Assembly (NCBI GenBank): GCA_003167415.1
Contig: PMTF01000009.1
Location: 1 to 64,000, forward strand
From: Acidimicrobiaceae bacterium
GTDB taxonomy: Bacteria; Actinomycetota; Acidimicrobiia; Acidimicrobiales; RAAP-2
Direction of reading: 5' to 3'
DNA: 64,000 nucleotides
Shown: in pieces, positions 46,193 through 54,246 of the stretch
How positions within the stretch are numbered: the first letter of the stretch is position 1
Layout of the letters: each line of letters begins with the position of its first letter
Position numbers and translations under genes: made by a program
Notes under the pieces: generated by a model
Databases searched by the model: none
What the model saw: only the letters and a program-made list of their open reading frames with translations
What the model was told of the DNA's origin: nothing

Positions 46193-46425
46193 GCCGCAGG
46201 ATTGATCACTTCGTGTTGAAGGTGGATCCCATCCTTTGCGACGGATTCGGCCACTGCCACGAACTGGCGCCGGAATTGGTCCACGTCGACGAGTGGGGCT
46301 ATCCGATCATCAACGAACAGCCGACCTCATCGAGTGACGTCGCCCTCTTGAAGTCGGCGAAGTTGGCCGTACGGGGTTGCCCTCGTCAAGCCCTGCGAAT
46401 CGAACGAATCAGCGGCCCGACCTAG
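46189..46425 (+). CDS. Single-cluster ferredoxin (3Fe-4S type)
   Basis: A 78-residue ferredoxin with three cysteines arranged CDGFGHC...RGCPRQAL, the pattern of single-cluster [3Fe-4S] ferredoxins common in actinobacteria, often partners of P450s. The fold is otherwise normal (LKVDPILCDGFGHCHELAPE; VDEWGYPII). ATG 46189 overlaps the upstream stop as ATGA. Here its partner is presumably the NuoF-like protein or the cytochrome b. It ends the operon that starts with apbE or the Thr-rich protein. Confidence 0.9.
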   Translation: MSRRIDHFVLKVDPILCDGFGHCHELAPELVHVDEWGYPIINEQPTSSSDVALLKSAKLAVRGCPRQALRIERISGPT

Positions 46426-46485
46426 TCGCGACGTCGGGCTGGGCTTCTGGTCGCCTTGGCCAAACCGACTAAGTTGGTTCGAGCC

Positions 46486-46587
46486 ATGGGATCACTAATC
46501 AAGAAGCGCCGTAAGCGCATGCGCAAGAAGAAGCACAAGAAGATGCTGAAGCGAACCCGCTTTCAGCGTCGCGCCGCCGGTAAATAG
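46486..46587 (+). CDS. Ribosomal protein bS22 (AURKAIP1/COX24-type)
   Basis: A 33-residue, extremely basic peptide with the sequence pattern MGSLIKKRRKRMRKKKHKK followed by a KRTRFQRR tail. This matches the small 30S protein bS22 found in mycobacterial ribosomes and widely encoded in actinobacteria. It is too short for ordinary gene finders. It stands alone between the redox operon and convergent ispE. A -10-like TAAGTT lies ten bases before the ATG. Confidence 0.9.
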   Translation: MGSLIKKRRKRMRKKKHKKMLKRTRFQRRAAGK

Positions 46588-46594
46588 CCTTCGT

Positions 46595-46614
46595 CGACGC
46601 CTATCGGGGCGTCG
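46595..46614. terminator. Hairpin between convergent bS22 and ispE
   Basis: CGACGCC-TATCGG-GGCGTCG forms a perfect 7-base stem between two convergent genes and overlaps the ispE stop. There is no T-run, as is common for actinobacterial terminators. Confidence 0.45.
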
Positions 46615-47353
46615 TAGTGAGCGTGGACAACTGGAGAAGGCCCTCGGGACCGGTCATATCCCAACGACCCTGCAGGGCGTCCAGGTGACCCTCGATGAAC
46701 ATCGACGAGCCGGACCCGGCCAACTGAACCCGCGGTCCGATCTCGGCGCGCAGCCACTGAAGCGTGGAGGTGAGACGCGGCTCGACGCGCCCGGCCGGCT
46801 CCTCCAGGTGATTCGCCCCTGACGGCGACCAGCCGTCAGCGCGCATCTCGTCGTAGGCGCGGTAACTCGCGGCGGTCGAGACGCCGAAGTCCGGCACGAT
46901 GAGGGTCACCTTTCGCTCCTCGAAGGGCAGGTCGCTCAGTCGTTCTCCCACCCCTTCGACCAAAGCGCGTCCGCCACGTTGACAGAACGGCACGTCACCG
47001 CCGAGCGTGAGGGCCGCCTCGTTCGACACTCCCCCGGCCCAGCGAAGGATGGCCGCCGCGTCGGCACTGCCGCCGCCGAGTCCGCCGCCGACCGGGATCG
47101 ACTTTTCGACGCGCACGCCGGCGCGCCGACCCACGAGGCGAAGTGCCCGCACGATGAGGTTGTGTTCGTCGGTGGCGATCTCGGTGGCGAAGGGACTGAG
47201 TACTTCGAGGTGGTCCGTACTCTCGTCGACGAAGAGCACGTCGTGAAGGCTGATGGTGGTCATCTCGCTGCGTAGTTCGTGGTAGCCGTCCTCGCGGCGA
47301 CCGGTGATCTCGAGGTTCCAGGTGAGCTTGGCGTGCGCCATCAGTTCGATCAT
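46601..47353 (-). CDS. ispE: 4-diphosphocytidyl-2-C-methyl-D-erythritol kinase
   Basis: A 250-residue GHMP kinase of the non-mevalonate isoprenoid pathway; it phosphorylates CDP-methylerythritol. It has the substrate-binding AHAKLTWNLEITGRREDGYHEL, the ATP loop PVGGGLGGGSADAAAIL, the catalytic GGDVPFCQRGG and the C-terminal LAGSGSSMF. It is somewhat shorter than the usual 280-310 residues because inter-motif loops are reduced, but no motif is lost. Start ATG 47353 overlaps the rsmA stop as ATGA. The rsmA-ispE order is as in M. tuberculosis (Rv1010-Rv1011). Confidence 0.93.
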   Translation of the reverse strand: MIELMAHAKLTWNLEITGRREDGYHELRSEMTTISLHDVLFVDESTDHLEVLSPFATEIATDEHNLIVRALRLVGRRAGVRVEKSIPVGGGLGGGSADAAAILRWAGGVSNEAALTLGGDVPFCQRGGRALVEGVGERLSDLPFEERKVTLIVPDFGVSTAASYRAYDEMRADGWSPSGANHLEEPAGRVEPRLTSTLQWLRAEIGPRVQLAGSGSSMFIEGHLDALQGRWDMTGPEGLLQLSTLTTTPR

Positions 47354-48168
47354 CGGGCGGCCGCCAGTCTCGCGAACTCCTCGATGGTCAACTCTTCCGG
47401 TCGTCTCGTCTCGTCCACGTCGGCGCGTTCGAACACCCCGTCGCTCGACCATCCGGCGAGTGAACGGCGCAGCATCTTTCGTCGCTGACCGAACGACGTG
47501 CGGATGACCTCGAAGAGGTCGGCTTCGCTCACCAGTGACGGGTCAACCCGTACGCTCGGGCGACGAACGATGGACACCAACGCCGATTCGACGTTGGGCT
47601 TGGGCATGAAGACCGTGGGGCTGACTTTGCCGACGACGCGCGCGTCGGCGAAGTATTGGACGCGAAGGGACGCCGCCCCGTAGGCTTCGTCTCCGGCGTG
47701 AGCGGCGAAGCGCTCGCCGACCTCCTTTTGCACCATGACCAGCATCCGTCGGATCAGCGGCTCGCTTTCGAGTAAGTGGAGCACCAGTGGCGTCGCCACG
47801 TTGTAGGGAAGGTTGGCCACCACGACGGCTTCGCGACCGGCGAGGATGCTCTCGTAGTCGGCGCTCAGCGCGTCGGCGTGATGCACGCGGACCCCGTGCG
47901 GCTCGACAATCGAGCGCAAGGGCTCGAGGAGGTAGCGATCGACCTCCATGGCGTGGACTTCGGCACCGGTTTCGACCAGGGCCAGCGTCAGTGAACCGAG
48001 ACCGGCCCCGATCTCGAGGACGAGATCGCCCTCGCCCACGTCGGCGAGACGCGCGATTCGGCGCACGGTATTGGGATCGACGACGAAGTTCTGACCGAGA
48101 GCCCGCGATGGTTTGAGACCGTGCTCATCGAGCAGGGCCCGAAGTTCGGTACGCGTATGGGTCACCAA
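47350..48168 (-). CDS. rsmA: 16S rRNA dimethyladenosine transferase (RsmA/KsgA)
   Basis: A 272-residue methyltransferase that dimethylates two adjacent adenines near the 3' end of 16S rRNA. Motifs are SRALGQNFVVDPNTVRRIA, the SAM-binding VLEIGAGLGSLTLAL, VHAMEVDRYLLEPL and the catalytic NLPYNVATPLVLHLL. The C-terminal helical domain (FGQRRKMLRRSLAGW) is complete. The start overlaps the end of the PASTA-DPBB gene by seven bases. Confidence 0.96.
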   Translation of the reverse strand: MVTHTRTELRALLDEHGLKPSRALGQNFVVDPNTVRRIARLADVGEGDLVLEIGAGLGSLTLALVETGAEVHAMEVDRYLLEPLRSIVEPHGVRVHHADALSADYESILAGREAVVVANLPYNVATPLVLHLLESEPLIRRMLVMVQKEVGERFAAHAGDEAYGAASLRVQYFADARVVGKVSPTVFMPKPNVESALVSIVRRPSVRVDPSLVSEADLFEVIRTSFGQRRKMLRRSLAGWSSDGVFERADVDETRRPEELTIEEFARLAAAR

Positions 48169-49250
48169 GAGACTTTAACGACGACCACCCCTTTGGCCAA
48201 TGGGGCCAGTTCGGCGAACTGCGCCGTATCGAGGTCGACCACCCGATTTCCGTGCGCCCCCTCTCGGTCCGAGGCGATGCAGTGGATGACCTTGCCGGTC
48301 GCCAGATCGCGAACCGTGAGCCGTGTACCGCGAGGCAGGTACCACGTGGCGCAGTGTCCCGGAACGTAGCGATACCACGTCGCGTCCCCGATGCGGTACT
48401 TCCTCGGACTCTTGTTGTGCTTCACCGTCGTGGTGGTCACGGGCTTGCAGATGGTCGTCGTGGTGGTCGGCGGCGCCGCCGTGGTCGTGGTCTCACCGGG
48501 AATAGTGGTCGACGTCGGTTCGGACGTGGTGGTGGTCGGTGGAAGTGTCGTGGTGACCGGCGTGCACGTGGGCCGCTTCTTCTTGACGGTCGTGGTCGTC
48601 ACCGGCTTTCGCACCGGCTTGCGCACCGGCTTTTTCGCCCGCGGCCGGTGGGTACTGACCACCAGGGTGATGATGGCGTGCCACTTGACCCGGGTCCCGG
48701 CGATCGGTGACTGGCGCAGGACTACCACCCATTTTCCGTCCGTACTCCCTGGTCCACGGGTGTCAAAGTAGAGCTGGACCCGCTTCATCACCGCGAAGGT
48801 GCGCGCCCGCGAGAGTCCGATGAGCCGCGGAACCCGGCGCGGTCCGTGCGGGTTGGCGAGTGACGTGCGCACCGTCGCTTGGAAATGCCAGGACACCACG
48901 GTGCCGGGCCGCGGCGACTGACCGACGGCCTCTTTCCAGGTGCCGTTGGAACTTCCGGGCCCGGTCGTCACGAAATAGAGCGCGTCGGCGCGCATGACGT
49001 CGTAGACCTGGGCGCGACTAAGACCGATGAGATTGGGCATGTGTCGACGGGCGTGGGTGGCGGCGTCGGCGCTCACGGGCGCGGCGAGCACCCCGGACGC
49101 CACCAGCGCGACGATCATGATCAGTACCGACAACGGACGCCACGGCGCCCGCGGGTTTGATGCCCTCAGATCTCCACCCTCCGCCACCACATCGGGGTCC
49201 CGGCCATCCCCCCGGCCCACAACGCTACGAGAGGGTGGGTCCCGGGGCAA
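48162..49250 (-). CDS. Exported PASTA-repeat protein with C-terminal RlpA-like double-psi beta-barrel
   Basis: A 362-residue exported protein. A basic leader and hydrophobic segment (about 41-58) end near APVSADA. Two PASTA-like repeats follow (MPNLIGLSRAQVYDVMRADA and VPRLIGLSRARTFAVMKRVQ), then a Lys/Arg/Pro and Thr-rich linker of about 80 residues. The C-terminal ~75 residues form a double-psi beta-barrel like that of RlpA and the 3D domain: ATWYRYVPGHCATWYLPRGT, then AHGNRVVDLDTAQFAELAP, with the conserved aspartates. It lies where mycobacteria have rpfB. It probably binds or cleaves peptidoglycan, but there is no lysozyme-like Rpf domain. Confidence 0.8.
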   Translation of the reverse strand: MPRDPPSRSVVGRGDGRDPDVVAEGGDLRASNPRAPWRPLSVLIMIVALVASGVLAAPVSADAATHARRHMPNLIGLSRAQVYDVMRADALYFVTTGPGSSNGTWKEAVGQSPRPGTVVSWHFQATVRTSLANPHGPRRVPRLIGLSRARTFAVMKRVQLYFDTRGPGSTDGKWVVVLRQSPIAGTRVKWHAIITLVVSTHRPRAKKPVRKPVRKPVTTTTVKKKRPTCTPVTTTLPPTTTTSEPTSTTIPGETTTTAAPPTTTTTICKPVTTTTVKHNKSPRKYRIGDATWYRYVPGHCATWYLPRGTRLTVRDLATGKVIHCIASDREGAHGNRVVDLDTAQFAELAPLAKGVVVVKVSW

Positions 49251-49292
49251 CTCAGGCCCACGCCACTCCTGAACCTCCTGGTTAACGGTACT

Positions 49293-50084
49293 TTACGTGG
49301 GTGGTAACCGGAAAAGTCGGGCCGTATTCGCCCTGGTGGCCTCGCGGACCTCGACGAAGCTCTCGCCGCGCACTTCGGCCACGAACTCACCCACGACCGT
49401 GACGTAGGCCGGTTCGTTGGCCTTACCCCGATAGGGCACGGGCGCGAGGAACGGACTGTCGGTCTCCACGTGGAGTCGATCGAGCGGTACGCCGCGCACC
49501 GCCTCGCGAAGCAATTCGGCGTTCTTGAACGTGACGACCCCGGAGATCGAGATGTCGGCGCCCAACGCGAGACAGGCCTGCGCGTCCTCGGGCGTGCCGG
49601 TGAAACAGTGCACCACCGTTCGTTCCGGTACGCCCTCGCTGGTCAACACGTCGAAGAGGTCGTCGAAGGCGTCGCGGGCGTGGATCACGAGGGCGAGGTC
49701 CAACTCGTGGGCCAGGGCGATCTGGCTCGCGAAGGCCCGGCGCTGATCAGGGCGCGGTGAGTGTTCGTAGAAGTAATCGAGGCCGCATTCCCCTATCCCC
49801 ACCAGCTTCGGATGACCCTTCCTCGCCAGCTCGAGCACCGGTTCGATGTCCTGGAGCGCGTCGTGGGGGTGCAGGCCGACCGTGGCGTAGATCTCGACGG
49901 GGCTATCGAAGGCCGTGATCTCGAGCGCCTGGGCCGAGGTCGTGGCGTCGGTGCCGATGACGACGACCCGGTCGACGCCGCCCTCGTAAGCACGCGCCAG
50001 GGTGTCACTCAGTGAGGCAGTGGTGGCTTCGTCACCGAGGAAGTGATCCTGGAGGTGACAGTGCGCGTCGCTCCAGTGACTCAC
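49293..50084 (-). CDS. TatD-family metal-dependent hydrolase
   Basis: A 263-residue TIM-barrel deoxyribonuclease-like hydrolase. Metal ligands are visible in DAHCHLQD, GIGECGLDY, VIHARDAFDD, VHCFTGTPEDA and the terminal HVETDSPFLAPVPYRGK. Homologues act as 3'-5' exonucleases or DNA-repair enzymes; the exact role is unsettled. Its start overlaps the metG stop as ATGA. The metG-tatD pair is conserved in actinobacteria and firmicutes. Confidence 0.93.
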   Translation of the reverse strand: MSHWSDAHCHLQDHFLGDEATTASLSDTLARAYEGGVDRVVVIGTDATTSAQALEITAFDSPVEIYATVGLHPHDALQDIEPVLELARKGHPKLVGIGECGLDYFYEHSPRPDQRRAFASQIALAHELDLALVIHARDAFDDLFDVLTSEGVPERTVVHCFTGTPEDAQACLALGADISISGVVTFKNAELLREAVRGVPLDRLHVETDSPFLAPVPYRGKANEPAYVTVVGEFVAEVRGESFVEVREATRANTARLFRLPPT

Positions 50085-51613
50085 TCGTCGCTCTTCATTC
50101 GCGGAAAGAGCGGCTCGCCCTTTTCGATCGTCGCGTCGCTTCGGTACTGTCCCCAGGTCGCGCTCGAGGCGAAGACCTCGTCACTCGGCGAACCGACGAG
50201 ACCGATACGGCGCCAGATCTCTTCGGCGACCTTGGGCATCGCCGGTGAGACGAGGATTGCGACGAGTCGGATCGCCTCCAGGGCGTCGCCCATCACGGCG
50301 TCGAGGTCCGCACCCGGCTCCATTTTCCAGGGCGCGTGTTGTTCGAGGTAGGCGTTGGTCGCGCCGATCAGTCCCCACGTCGCCTCGAGCGCGCTCTGGG
50401 GCGCGAAGCCATTCCAGGCCGTCGCGCTTTCAGTGATCGCCAGTTCGGCCGGAGCGCGAAGCGGTGAATCGGCTTGCGGCGTCGGGGCCACGCCGTTGCA
50501 CTTGGTGGCCACGATCGTCGTGACGCGCGCGACGAGGTTACCCAGGTTGTTGGCGAGGTCGGTGTTGTAGCGCGCGAGGATTCCCTCGTGCGAGAAGTCG
50601 CCGTCGTTACCGAGGGCGGTCTCGCGAAGCAAGTAATAGCGAAGCGGATCGACGCCGAACTCATTGGTCAGTTCCACCGGCGCGATGTCGGTCAGGCGCA
50701 CGGCCCCTTCGGAGGCCATGGTCTTGGAGAGTTTCTGGCCGCCCAACAGCAACCAACCGTGGACCTGCACGTGACTGACCGGGGGGAGGCCGGCGGCCAT
50801 GCACATGGCCGGCCACCATACGCAATGGAAGCGAATGATCTCTTTGCCGATGAGGTGGTGCGAGTTCGGCCACCACTTGGCCACCTCGTCGTCGTCGCGG
50901 CCGTAGCCGATTGCCGTGAGGTAGTTGATCAAGGCGTCATACCAGACGTAAAAGACGTGCACCTCGTCCCAGGGAACGGGCACGCCCCACGAGATGGAGG
51001 TGCGAGTGATCGAGATGTCGCGCAGGCCGCCCCGGATGAACGAGAGCGCCTCGTTGCGCCTGGTTTCGGGCGTCACGAAACCGGGGTGAGCGGCGTAGTG
51101 CTCGATCAGCCGATCTTCGAAGGCGCTCAGACGAAAGAACCAGTTCTCCTCTTCCATCTCGATGAGCGGGCGGCCGTGGATCGGACAGTTGCCTTCAATA
51201 CTGGTCTCGATCGTGTAGTAGTCCTCGCAGCTCACGCAGTACAGGCCCTTGTAGGTGTCCTTATAGATGTAGCCGTTGTCGTAGATCGCCGTGAGGAACT
51301 TCTGCACACTCTCATAGTGCCGGGGCTCGGTGGTGCGGATGAAGTCGTCGTAGCTGATGTCGAGCGCTTCCCAGGCCTGGCGAAACTGCTGCGACTTGAG
51401 GTCGGTCCATTCCTGGGGCAACTGATCGTTCTTGGCCGCCGCGTCGGCCACCTTTTGACCGTGTTCGTCGGTCCCGGTGAGGAACTTGGTCTCGTCGCCG
51501 ATCAACCGGTGCCAGCGCGCCAGGGCGTCAGCGTTCACCGTCGTGTACGCGGTCCCGACGTGCGGCGCGTCGTTCGCGTAGTAGATCGGCGTCGTGATGT
51601 AGAAGCGAGCCAT
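50081..51613 (-). CDS. metG: Methionyl-tRNA synthetase
   Basis: A 510-residue class I synthetase charging methionine. It has the HIGH-type HVGTAYTTVNADAL, a zinc/cysteine knuckle with GLYCVSCEDYY and GNCPIHGRPL, the tryptophan-rich FHCVWWPAM segment and the KMSKS-type QKLSKT. No C-terminal tRNA-binding (Trbp111) domain is attached; the protein ends soon after the anticodon domain. Gene order rsmI-metG-tatD is typical of actinobacteria. Confidence 0.96.
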   Translation of the reverse strand: MARFYITTPIYYANDAPHVGTAYTTVNADALARWHRLIGDETKFLTGTDEHGQKVADAAAKNDQLPQEWTDLKSQQFRQAWEALDISYDDFIRTTEPRHYESVQKFLTAIYDNGYIYKDTYKGLYCVSCEDYYTIETSIEGNCPIHGRPLIEMEEENWFFRLSAFEDRLIEHYAAHPGFVTPETRRNEALSFIRGGLRDISITRTSISWGVPVPWDEVHVFYVWYDALINYLTAIGYGRDDDEVAKWWPNSHHLIGKEIIRFHCVWWPAMCMAAGLPPVSHVQVHGWLLLGGQKLSKTMASEGAVRLTDIAPVELTNEFGVDPLRYYLLRETALGNDGDFSHEGILARYNTDLANNLGNLVARVTTIVATKCNGVAPTPQADSPLRAPAELAITESATAWNGFAPQSALEATWGLIGATNAYLEQHAPWKMEPGADLDAVMGDALEAIRLVAILVSPAMPKVAEEIWRRIGLVGSPSDEVFASSATWGQYRSDATIEKGEPLFPRMKSDE

Positions 51614-51630
51614 CCGTCAAGGATAATGAT

Positions 51631-52494
51631 TCAAACTGCGTCGTCGGCTCGAAGCTCCAGCGCCATCTGATAGACGATGCGGTGTGCCACGCCGAGCGAT
51701 TCGGCCACGTACGAGACCGCGTCGCGAGTGCTCGCCCCCTCGTCAACTTGATCGCGCAGTGCCGCGCGAATCAACTCGTCGTCGACGACCTCGACTTCCC
51801 GGTTCCCATCGAGGACGACCACGATCTCCCCCAGAACCTCGCGATCGTGGACGAGTTCGGCGATCTCGGCCACGGTGCCGCGAAGGACCTCCTCGTGCAG
51901 TTTGGTGATTTCGCGTGCCACGCCGATCCGGCGTGACCCGAACGGTCCGACCATTTCGTTCAGCGTCGCGGCCAGTCGTTGCGGCGACTCGTAGAAGACG
52001 ATCGTCCGCGGTTCGTGCAACCACTGGTCGTACAACGCTTCACGCTCGCCCGCTTTTCTTGGCATGAAGCCCTCCATGGCGAAGCGCTCCGTCGGGAGAC
52101 CGCTGATCGTGAGGGCCGCCACGACCGCCGACGGCCCCGGGGCGGTCGTGACAACAAACCCCGCCGCGGCGACCGCGGCCACGACGCGGGCCCCGGGATC
52201 GCTGATGCCCGGCGTGCCGGCGTCACTTATCACCACGACAATCTGACCACTGGCGACTCGCGCGACGACTTGATCACACAGCGAAGCTTCATTGTGTTCG
52301 TGCAGCGCGCGCAGTCGTCCGTTGACGGCAATCGAATGCGCGCTGAAGAGCGTGCTCGAACGTCGCGTGTCCTCGCAGTAGATCACGTCGGCGGTACTCA
52401 GAAGTTCGAGGGCCCGTCGTGAAATGTCGCCGAGATTGCCCAGTGGCGTCGCGACGATGACGAGTTGACCAACGGTGATGTCACTGGTATTCAC
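51631..52494 (-). CDS. rsmI: 16S rRNA (cytidine-2'-O)-methyltransferase RsmI
   Basis: A 287-residue tetrapyrrole-methylase-fold RNA methyltransferase that acts on C1402 of 16S rRNA. Motifs are VIVATPLGNLGDISRRALE, VIYCEDTRRSSTLF, VVISDAGTPGISDPGARVV, the GFMPRKAGER loop and VFYESPQRLAATL. GTG 52494 is selected because of the Shine-Dalgarno GAGGGG upstream; the longer frame to 52545 would overlap the divergent bL37 promoter. It leads the rsmI-metG-tatD operon. Confidence 0.94.
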   Translation of the reverse strand: MNTSDITVGQLVIVATPLGNLGDISRRALELLSTADVIYCEDTRRSSTLFSAHSIAVNGRLRALHEHNEASLCDQVVARVASGQIVVVISDAGTPGISDPGARVVAAVAAAGFVVTTAPGPSAVVAALTISGLPTERFAMEGFMPRKAGEREALYDQWLHEPRTIVFYESPQRLAATLNEMVGPFGSRRIGVAREITKLHEEVLRGTVAEIAELVHDREVLGEIVVVLDGNREVEVVDDELIRAALRDQVDEGASTRDAVSYVAESLGVAHRIVYQMALELRADDAV

Positions 52495-52533
52495 GATCGT
52501 CCCCTCGTTTGGCTCGTCTGGCCACCTATCAAC

Positions 52534-52539
52534 TAACAT
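52534..52539 (+). promoter_or_regulatory. Candidate -10 box of the bL37 gene
   Basis: TAACAT eight bases before the ATG at 52548, without a Shine-Dalgarno, consistent with a leaderless transcript divergent from rsmI. Confidence 0.35.
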
Positions 52540-52547
52540 TGTCACCT

Positions 52548-52631
52548 ATGTCAAAGCGAACCGTGAAGCGCAAGATGCGCGCTAAGAAGAAGGCCAATCA
52601 CGGTAAGAAGCCGAACTGCGGTCGCGGCTAA
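52548..52631 (+). CDS. Ribosomal protein bL37
   Basis: A 27-residue basic peptide with the C-terminal KKANHGKKPN signature that matches bL37, the small 50S protein found in mycobacterial ribosomes. Here a short CGRG extension follows. It is too small for usual gene calling. It faces the convergent phosphodiesterase gene five bases away. Confidence 0.88.
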   Translation: MSKRTVKRKMRAKKKANHGKKPNCGRG

Positions 52632-52636
52632 GGCCG

Positions 52637-53494
52637 TTACGACAGCGCCCCGTCCCACGCGCAGCCCCGTTCTTTTAACACCTGGACCAGTGGCGTCGGT
52701 CGGTCGCTGATCAGCCCGTCCACCCCCAGGTCGAGTAGTTGGTTCATCTCGCCGGGGTCGTTGATCGTCCACACGTGCACCGCGATGTCCGCGGCGTGCG
52801 CCGTCTCGACGAAGCGCTCGTCGACCACGGTGACGTCGCCGTACACCGCGGGTACCTGGAGGGCGCAGATCGGCGGCACGCTCGGCACGCCCTCAAGCAT
52901 GGAGAAGTAAAACGTCGCCGCCTCCCCGGTAGCGGCCGACGTCGCGACGCCCGGGGCGAAGGAACGGAACCGCTGCACCGCGACGTCGTGGAACGAGCCC
53001 ACGATGACCGAGGTGACGCGTTCCAGTCGGCGAAGCTCGTCCGACAACAGCTCTTCGTAGGGTTCGACGTCGGGATCGGTTTGCTTGAGATCCAAGTTCA
53101 ACAGCACGCCGGGGAATCGTTCGCTGACCTCTTCGAGCGTGACGATCCCGTAGTCACGATTTGATGGCGCCTTACCGCGTTCGAGGTACGCGGAAGGATC
53201 TCTACCGGGCGTCACCGTCTCACCGGCGATCCACCAATAGGCGTTATCCATGTCGCGCAGTTCGGACAGGGTGAAATTGGCGATTTCGCCGTGATGGTTC
53301 GTGGTTCGATCGACCGTCTCGTCGTGACAGACCACGATCTGGCGATCCGCAGTCGCGTGAACGTCGAGTTCGATGGCGGTGGCGCCCTCGGTAAGCGAGT
53401 GCGTGATCGCGGCCAAGGTCGAGGACGGTCCTTCGTAGGAGCCGCCTTGGTGCGCGAAGGCGATCACCCGTCGTTCGAGCCAGGGGCTGCTCAC
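52637..53494 (-). CDS. Glycerophosphodiester phosphodiesterase-like protein
   Basis: A 285-residue TIM-barrel GDPD family protein. It keeps the metal and catalytic residues in ATAIELDVHATADRQIVVCHDETVDRTT (E, D, H), plus LNLDLKQ and VHVWTIND. Two usual motifs are changed: H-R-G reads AHQGGS (Arg to Gln), and P-E-N-T reads PSST (metal-binding Glu to Ser). It may still be active on a different phosphodiester, or be altered. There is no signal peptide, so it should be cytoplasmic. It overlaps the DUF3817 gene as ATGA. Confidence 0.85.
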   Translation of the reverse strand: MSSPWLERRVIAFAHQGGSYEGPSSTLAAITHSLTEGATAIELDVHATADRQIVVCHDETVDRTTNHHGEIANFTLSELRDMDNAYWWIAGETVTPGRDPSAYLERGKAPSNRDYGIVTLEEVSERFPGVLLNLDLKQTDPDVEPYEELLSDELRRLERVTSVIVGSFHDVAVQRFRSFAPGVATSAATGEAATFYFSMLEGVPSVPPICALQVPAVYGDVTVVDERFVETAHAADIAVHVWTINDPGEMNQLLDLGVDGLISDRPTPLVQVLKERGCAWDGALS

Positions 53495-53817
53495 TTGGGT
53501 GGTAGTCCCTGGGGATAGAACTTCAGTCGCAAGCGGTGTTCGAGATAGAACGCGACGCCCGGCAAGAAGCCCGCGATCAACATCAGCAGTAGCAACGCGA
53601 ACGGCAGGCGAAACCTCAGCACCATCTGGAAGCTGGCGATCATGTAGAGCGGGTACATCACGATGCCGTGCGCGATGCCGTCAATACGCACCACGATCGA
53701 CAGGTGCTTCCAAAGCGACAGGTCCACCTGGTGCAGTAACAGCGCCACGAACAGAGTGAGCAGCGTCGTACCCGTGACGAAAGACATGATCCGGTAGCGC
53801 CGGAATGCAATCTCCAT
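53491..53817 (-). CDS. DUF3817 membrane protein
   Basis: A 108-residue protein with about three helices. It matches the DUF3817 small integral membrane family: FRRYRIMSFVTGTTLLTLF, VRIDGIAHGIVMYPLYMIAS and PFALLLLMLIAGFLPGVAFY, ending in EHRLR. Function unknown. In many actinobacteria such proteins lie near heme-copper oxidase genes, as ctaG does here. It starts with a TGATG overlap after the gene upstream. Confidence 0.8.
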   Translation of the reverse strand: MEIAFRRYRIMSFVTGTTLLTLFVALLLHQVDLSLWKHLSIVVRIDGIAHGIVMYPLYMIASFQMVLRFRLPFALLLLMLIAGFLPGVAFYLEHRLRLKFYPQGLPPK

Positions 53818-54191
53818 CAGTGTCCCCAGAGCCTCTTCTTCGGACGGGTCGCTAATTCGGCCAGGTGGTCGTTGTAGGCCGCGAGCGCGGGGTCCTCTTC
53901 TTCGACGTCGACCTGGCGCGCCAACTGCGCCTCGGTACGCATCATCTCTTCGTACTCTTTGCGAGTCTTCTCTTGGTGTTCGGTGATCTTCTCCATGTTG
54001 AGTAGCGCGTACCAACCGAATACGCCGAGCACGGCGAAGGACGGCCACTCCACGGCGTAGAGATAACTGAGCGAGTTGCCGAGGATCGCGGCGCCGACCT
54101 GCCACCACGCCGCCGAGATGCAGACGGTCACCCAAACTACGAGGGCGAGATGGAGGCCGAGCGCTCGGCGCGAGAGATACTTCGACTTCAC
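53817..54191 (-). CDS. Conserved two-helix membrane protein with coiled-coil tail
   Basis: A 124-residue protein. Two hydrophobic segments (about 11-30 and 43-63) contain the motifs WWQVGAAILGNSLSYLYAVEWPSFAVLG, which I recall as a conserved actinobacterial membrane family. A charged tail (KITEHQEKTRKEYEEMMR) is predicted to be a coiled coil in the cytoplasm. Its function is unknown. It is the first gene of a three-gene minus-strand unit with DUF3817 and the GDPD, divergent from ctaG. Confidence 0.65.
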   Translation of the reverse strand: MKSKYLSRRALGLHLALVVWVTVCISAAWWQVGAAILGNSLSYLYAVEWPSFAVLGVFGWYALLNMEKITEHQEKTRKEYEEMMRTEAQLARQVDVEEEDPALAAYNDHLAELATRPKKRLWGH

Positions 54192-54246
54192 GGGGCCATA
54201 CTAACGGGCTACTTTTCTCGCGTTCGACCGAAAGTAGAATCGACTC

